A DNA stretch of 14,574 nucleotides from Polaromonas sp. (GTDB lineage: Bacteria; Pseudomonadota; Gammaproteobacteria; Burkholderiales; Burkholderiaceae_C): assembly GCA_025362825.1 (NCBI GenBank), contig JANYFF010000190.1, positions 1 through 14,574 on the forward strand, read 5' to 3'. This document shows positions 13,623 through 14,574 of the stretch, in pieces (position 1 is the first letter of the stretch; each line of letters opens with the position of its first letter). A program made the translations under genes and the position numbers. The notes beneath the pieces are model-generated. The model was not told the origin of the DNA. It made no database searches and worked only from the letters and a program-made list of their open reading frames with translations.

Positions 13623-14574
13623 TTATTGCGCAGGAGGCGACGTGAACACCGGTTTGGCGGGCAGCGTGCTTGACGACAGCGGTGAGATGAAAGGCACCGG
13701 TGGCACGACGTTCGACGCCGGTGCCGGACGCTGTGCCGGCAGCACGGGTGCCTCGTTAATCGGAATCACCGCGCTCTGCACAGGCTGGGCCTCTTGCTGG
13801 GCCGAGCGCATCATCTCGTAACGATCCAGGGAAAGGCCGTCGGTGGAGGCACCGTCACGCACGACCACCGGCCGCAAAAACACCATCAGGTTGGTCTTTC
13901 TACGTGAGCGGGTCTCGGCCTTGAACAGGTTGCCGAACAGCGGAATGTCGCCCAGCCCCGGGACTTTTTCCTGGTTGCCAGAGTATTCGTCCGACAGCAG
14001 GCCGCCCAACACCACAATGGCGCCGTCTTCTACCACCACGTTCGATTCAATCGAGCGCTTGTTGGTGATCAGGCCAGTGCTGGAGTTGATGGAAGAAGCC
14101 TGTACCGTGCTGACCTCCTGGAAGATCTGCATCTTCACCGTGCCGTTTTCACTGATCTGCGGCTTGACGCGCAAGGTGATGCCGACGTCTTTTCGCTCAA
14201 CGGTTTGAAACGGGTTGACCGAGCCGGAACTGCTGTTGTTGTTGGTGTACTGGCCGGTGACAAAAGGGACGTTCTGGCCGATCACAATGCGCGCTTCCTC
14301 GTTGTCCAGCGTCAGCAGGTTGGGGGTCGACAAGATGTTGCCATCACCACTGGACGCAATAAAGCGCGCCAGAAATCCCAGAATGTTTTTGCCGCCAACT
14401 TTGGTGGCTGCGCCAAAGTTCCCACCGGTGGCTGGCACGGTGCCGCTCGCCGCCTGTGTGGCGAGCTTGATGATGTTGGTGCCGCCAATGCTGAAGTTGG
14501 TGCCCAGCGCTGCAGCCTTGCCGAGCGCGCCCTCGAACTGGATCCCGAATTCAGCCGCCTTGTCGGCATTGACC
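13623..14574 (-). CDS. gspD: Type II secretion outer-membrane secretin GspD, C-terminal part
   Basis: GspD forms the outer-membrane channel of the type II secretion system. The visible C-terminal 316 residues begin VNADKAAEFGIQF at the right edge, the end of the last N domain, and enter the secretin core. Family landmarks are GNILSTPNLLTLDNEEARI, QNVPFVTGQY, VERKDVGITLRVKPQI, IVVLGGLLSDE and VPGLGDIPLFGNLFK, followed by TNLMVFLRPVVV. After this is a proline- and serine-rich tail of about 65 residues, where the pilotin-binding S domain usually lies. The 5' end is outside the window. A GTG near 14438 is internal, not a start. gspE follows after five bases, so D, E and F are one operon. Confidence 0.95.
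   Translation of the reverse strand, partial: VNADKAAEFGIQFEGALGKAAALGTNFSIGGTNIIKLATQAASGTVPATGGNFGAATKVGGKNILGFLARFIASSGDGNILSTPNLLTLDNEEARIVIGQNVPFVTGQYTNNNSSSGSVNPFQTVERKDVGITLRVKPQISENGTVKMQIFQEVSTVQASSINSSTGLITNKRSIESNVVVEDGAIVVLGGLLSDEYSGNQEKVPGLGDIPLFGNLFKAETRSRRKTNLMVFLRPVVVRDGASTDGLSLDRYEMMRSAQQEAQPVQSAVIPINEAPVLPAQRPAPASNVVPPVPFISPLSSSTLPAKPVFTSPPAQ

Noticed and set aside
13000..13821. 273-codon plus-strand open frame
   Set aside because: It is antisense to gspE and gspD, both strongly supported by motifs.
1..14574. CRISPR array, phage, transposon or integron structure
   Set aside because: There are no regularly spaced repeats, no transposase or integrase frames and no target-site duplications; the gene content is ordinary chromosomal.

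Overview
The window looks like chromosomal DNA from a betaproteobacterium of the order Burkholderiales, most likely the family Comamonadaceae (Polaromonas, Rhodoferax or Variovorax type). The support is high G+C codon use, two Bug-type periplasmic receptors in tandem, a NodIJ-type exporter away from any nodulation genes, a two-cysteine OhrR/Ohr pair, and two copies of an intergenic repeat that resembles one I remember from comamonad genomes. No tRNA, rRNA, CRISPR array, transposase or integrase is visible. Coding density is high, and every gap between genes is under 200 bases.

Layout: (1) 1-452, minus strand: the 5' part of purT (formate-dependent purine synthesis), cut by the left edge. (2) 559-2705, plus strand: a divergent unit of nodI, nodJ and a small cysteine-rich protein of unknown function. 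(3) 2702-3613, minus strand: a SAM-dependent methyltransferase whose stop codon overlaps that of the small protein. (4) 3718-4654, plus strand: ohrR and ohr, a sensor/effector pair against organic peroxides. A perfect TATAAT and a CAATT-T-AATTG operator lie just before ohrR, and a very strong terminator follows ohr. (5) 4731-5855, plus strand: a DUF2855 protein. (6) 6007-7062, plus strand: srkA/rdoA, a stress-response kinase. (7) 7086-7958, minus strand: a fumarylacetoacetate hydrolase (FAH) family enzyme. It is divergent from (8) 8157-10858, plus strand: two Bug receptors and a ModA-like binding protein with no signal peptide. (9) 10977-14574, minus strand: gspF, gspE and the 3' part of gspD, in operon order D-E-F, for type II secretion. 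gspD is cut by the right edge.

How they work together: OhrR senses organic hydroperoxides and probably represses its own promoter, and Ohr reduces the peroxides. SrkA may add a second stress-protection function nearby. The FAH enzyme and the Bug/ModA-like unit share a 198-base divergent control region containing two imperfect palindromes and a phased CTGC repeat. This suggests one catabolic module that captures a carboxylate and breaks it down, but the substrate cannot be read from sequence. GspD (outer-membrane secretin), GspE (ATPase) and GspF (inner-membrane platform) belong to one secretion machine.

Nothing here is clearly a new system. The points most worth a second look are the two related repeats placed 33 and 34 bases after the stop codons of unrelated genes, the ModA-like protein without an export signal inside a receptor operon, the promoter/operator geometry of ohrR, and a terminator placed almost directly on the DUF2855 start codon.
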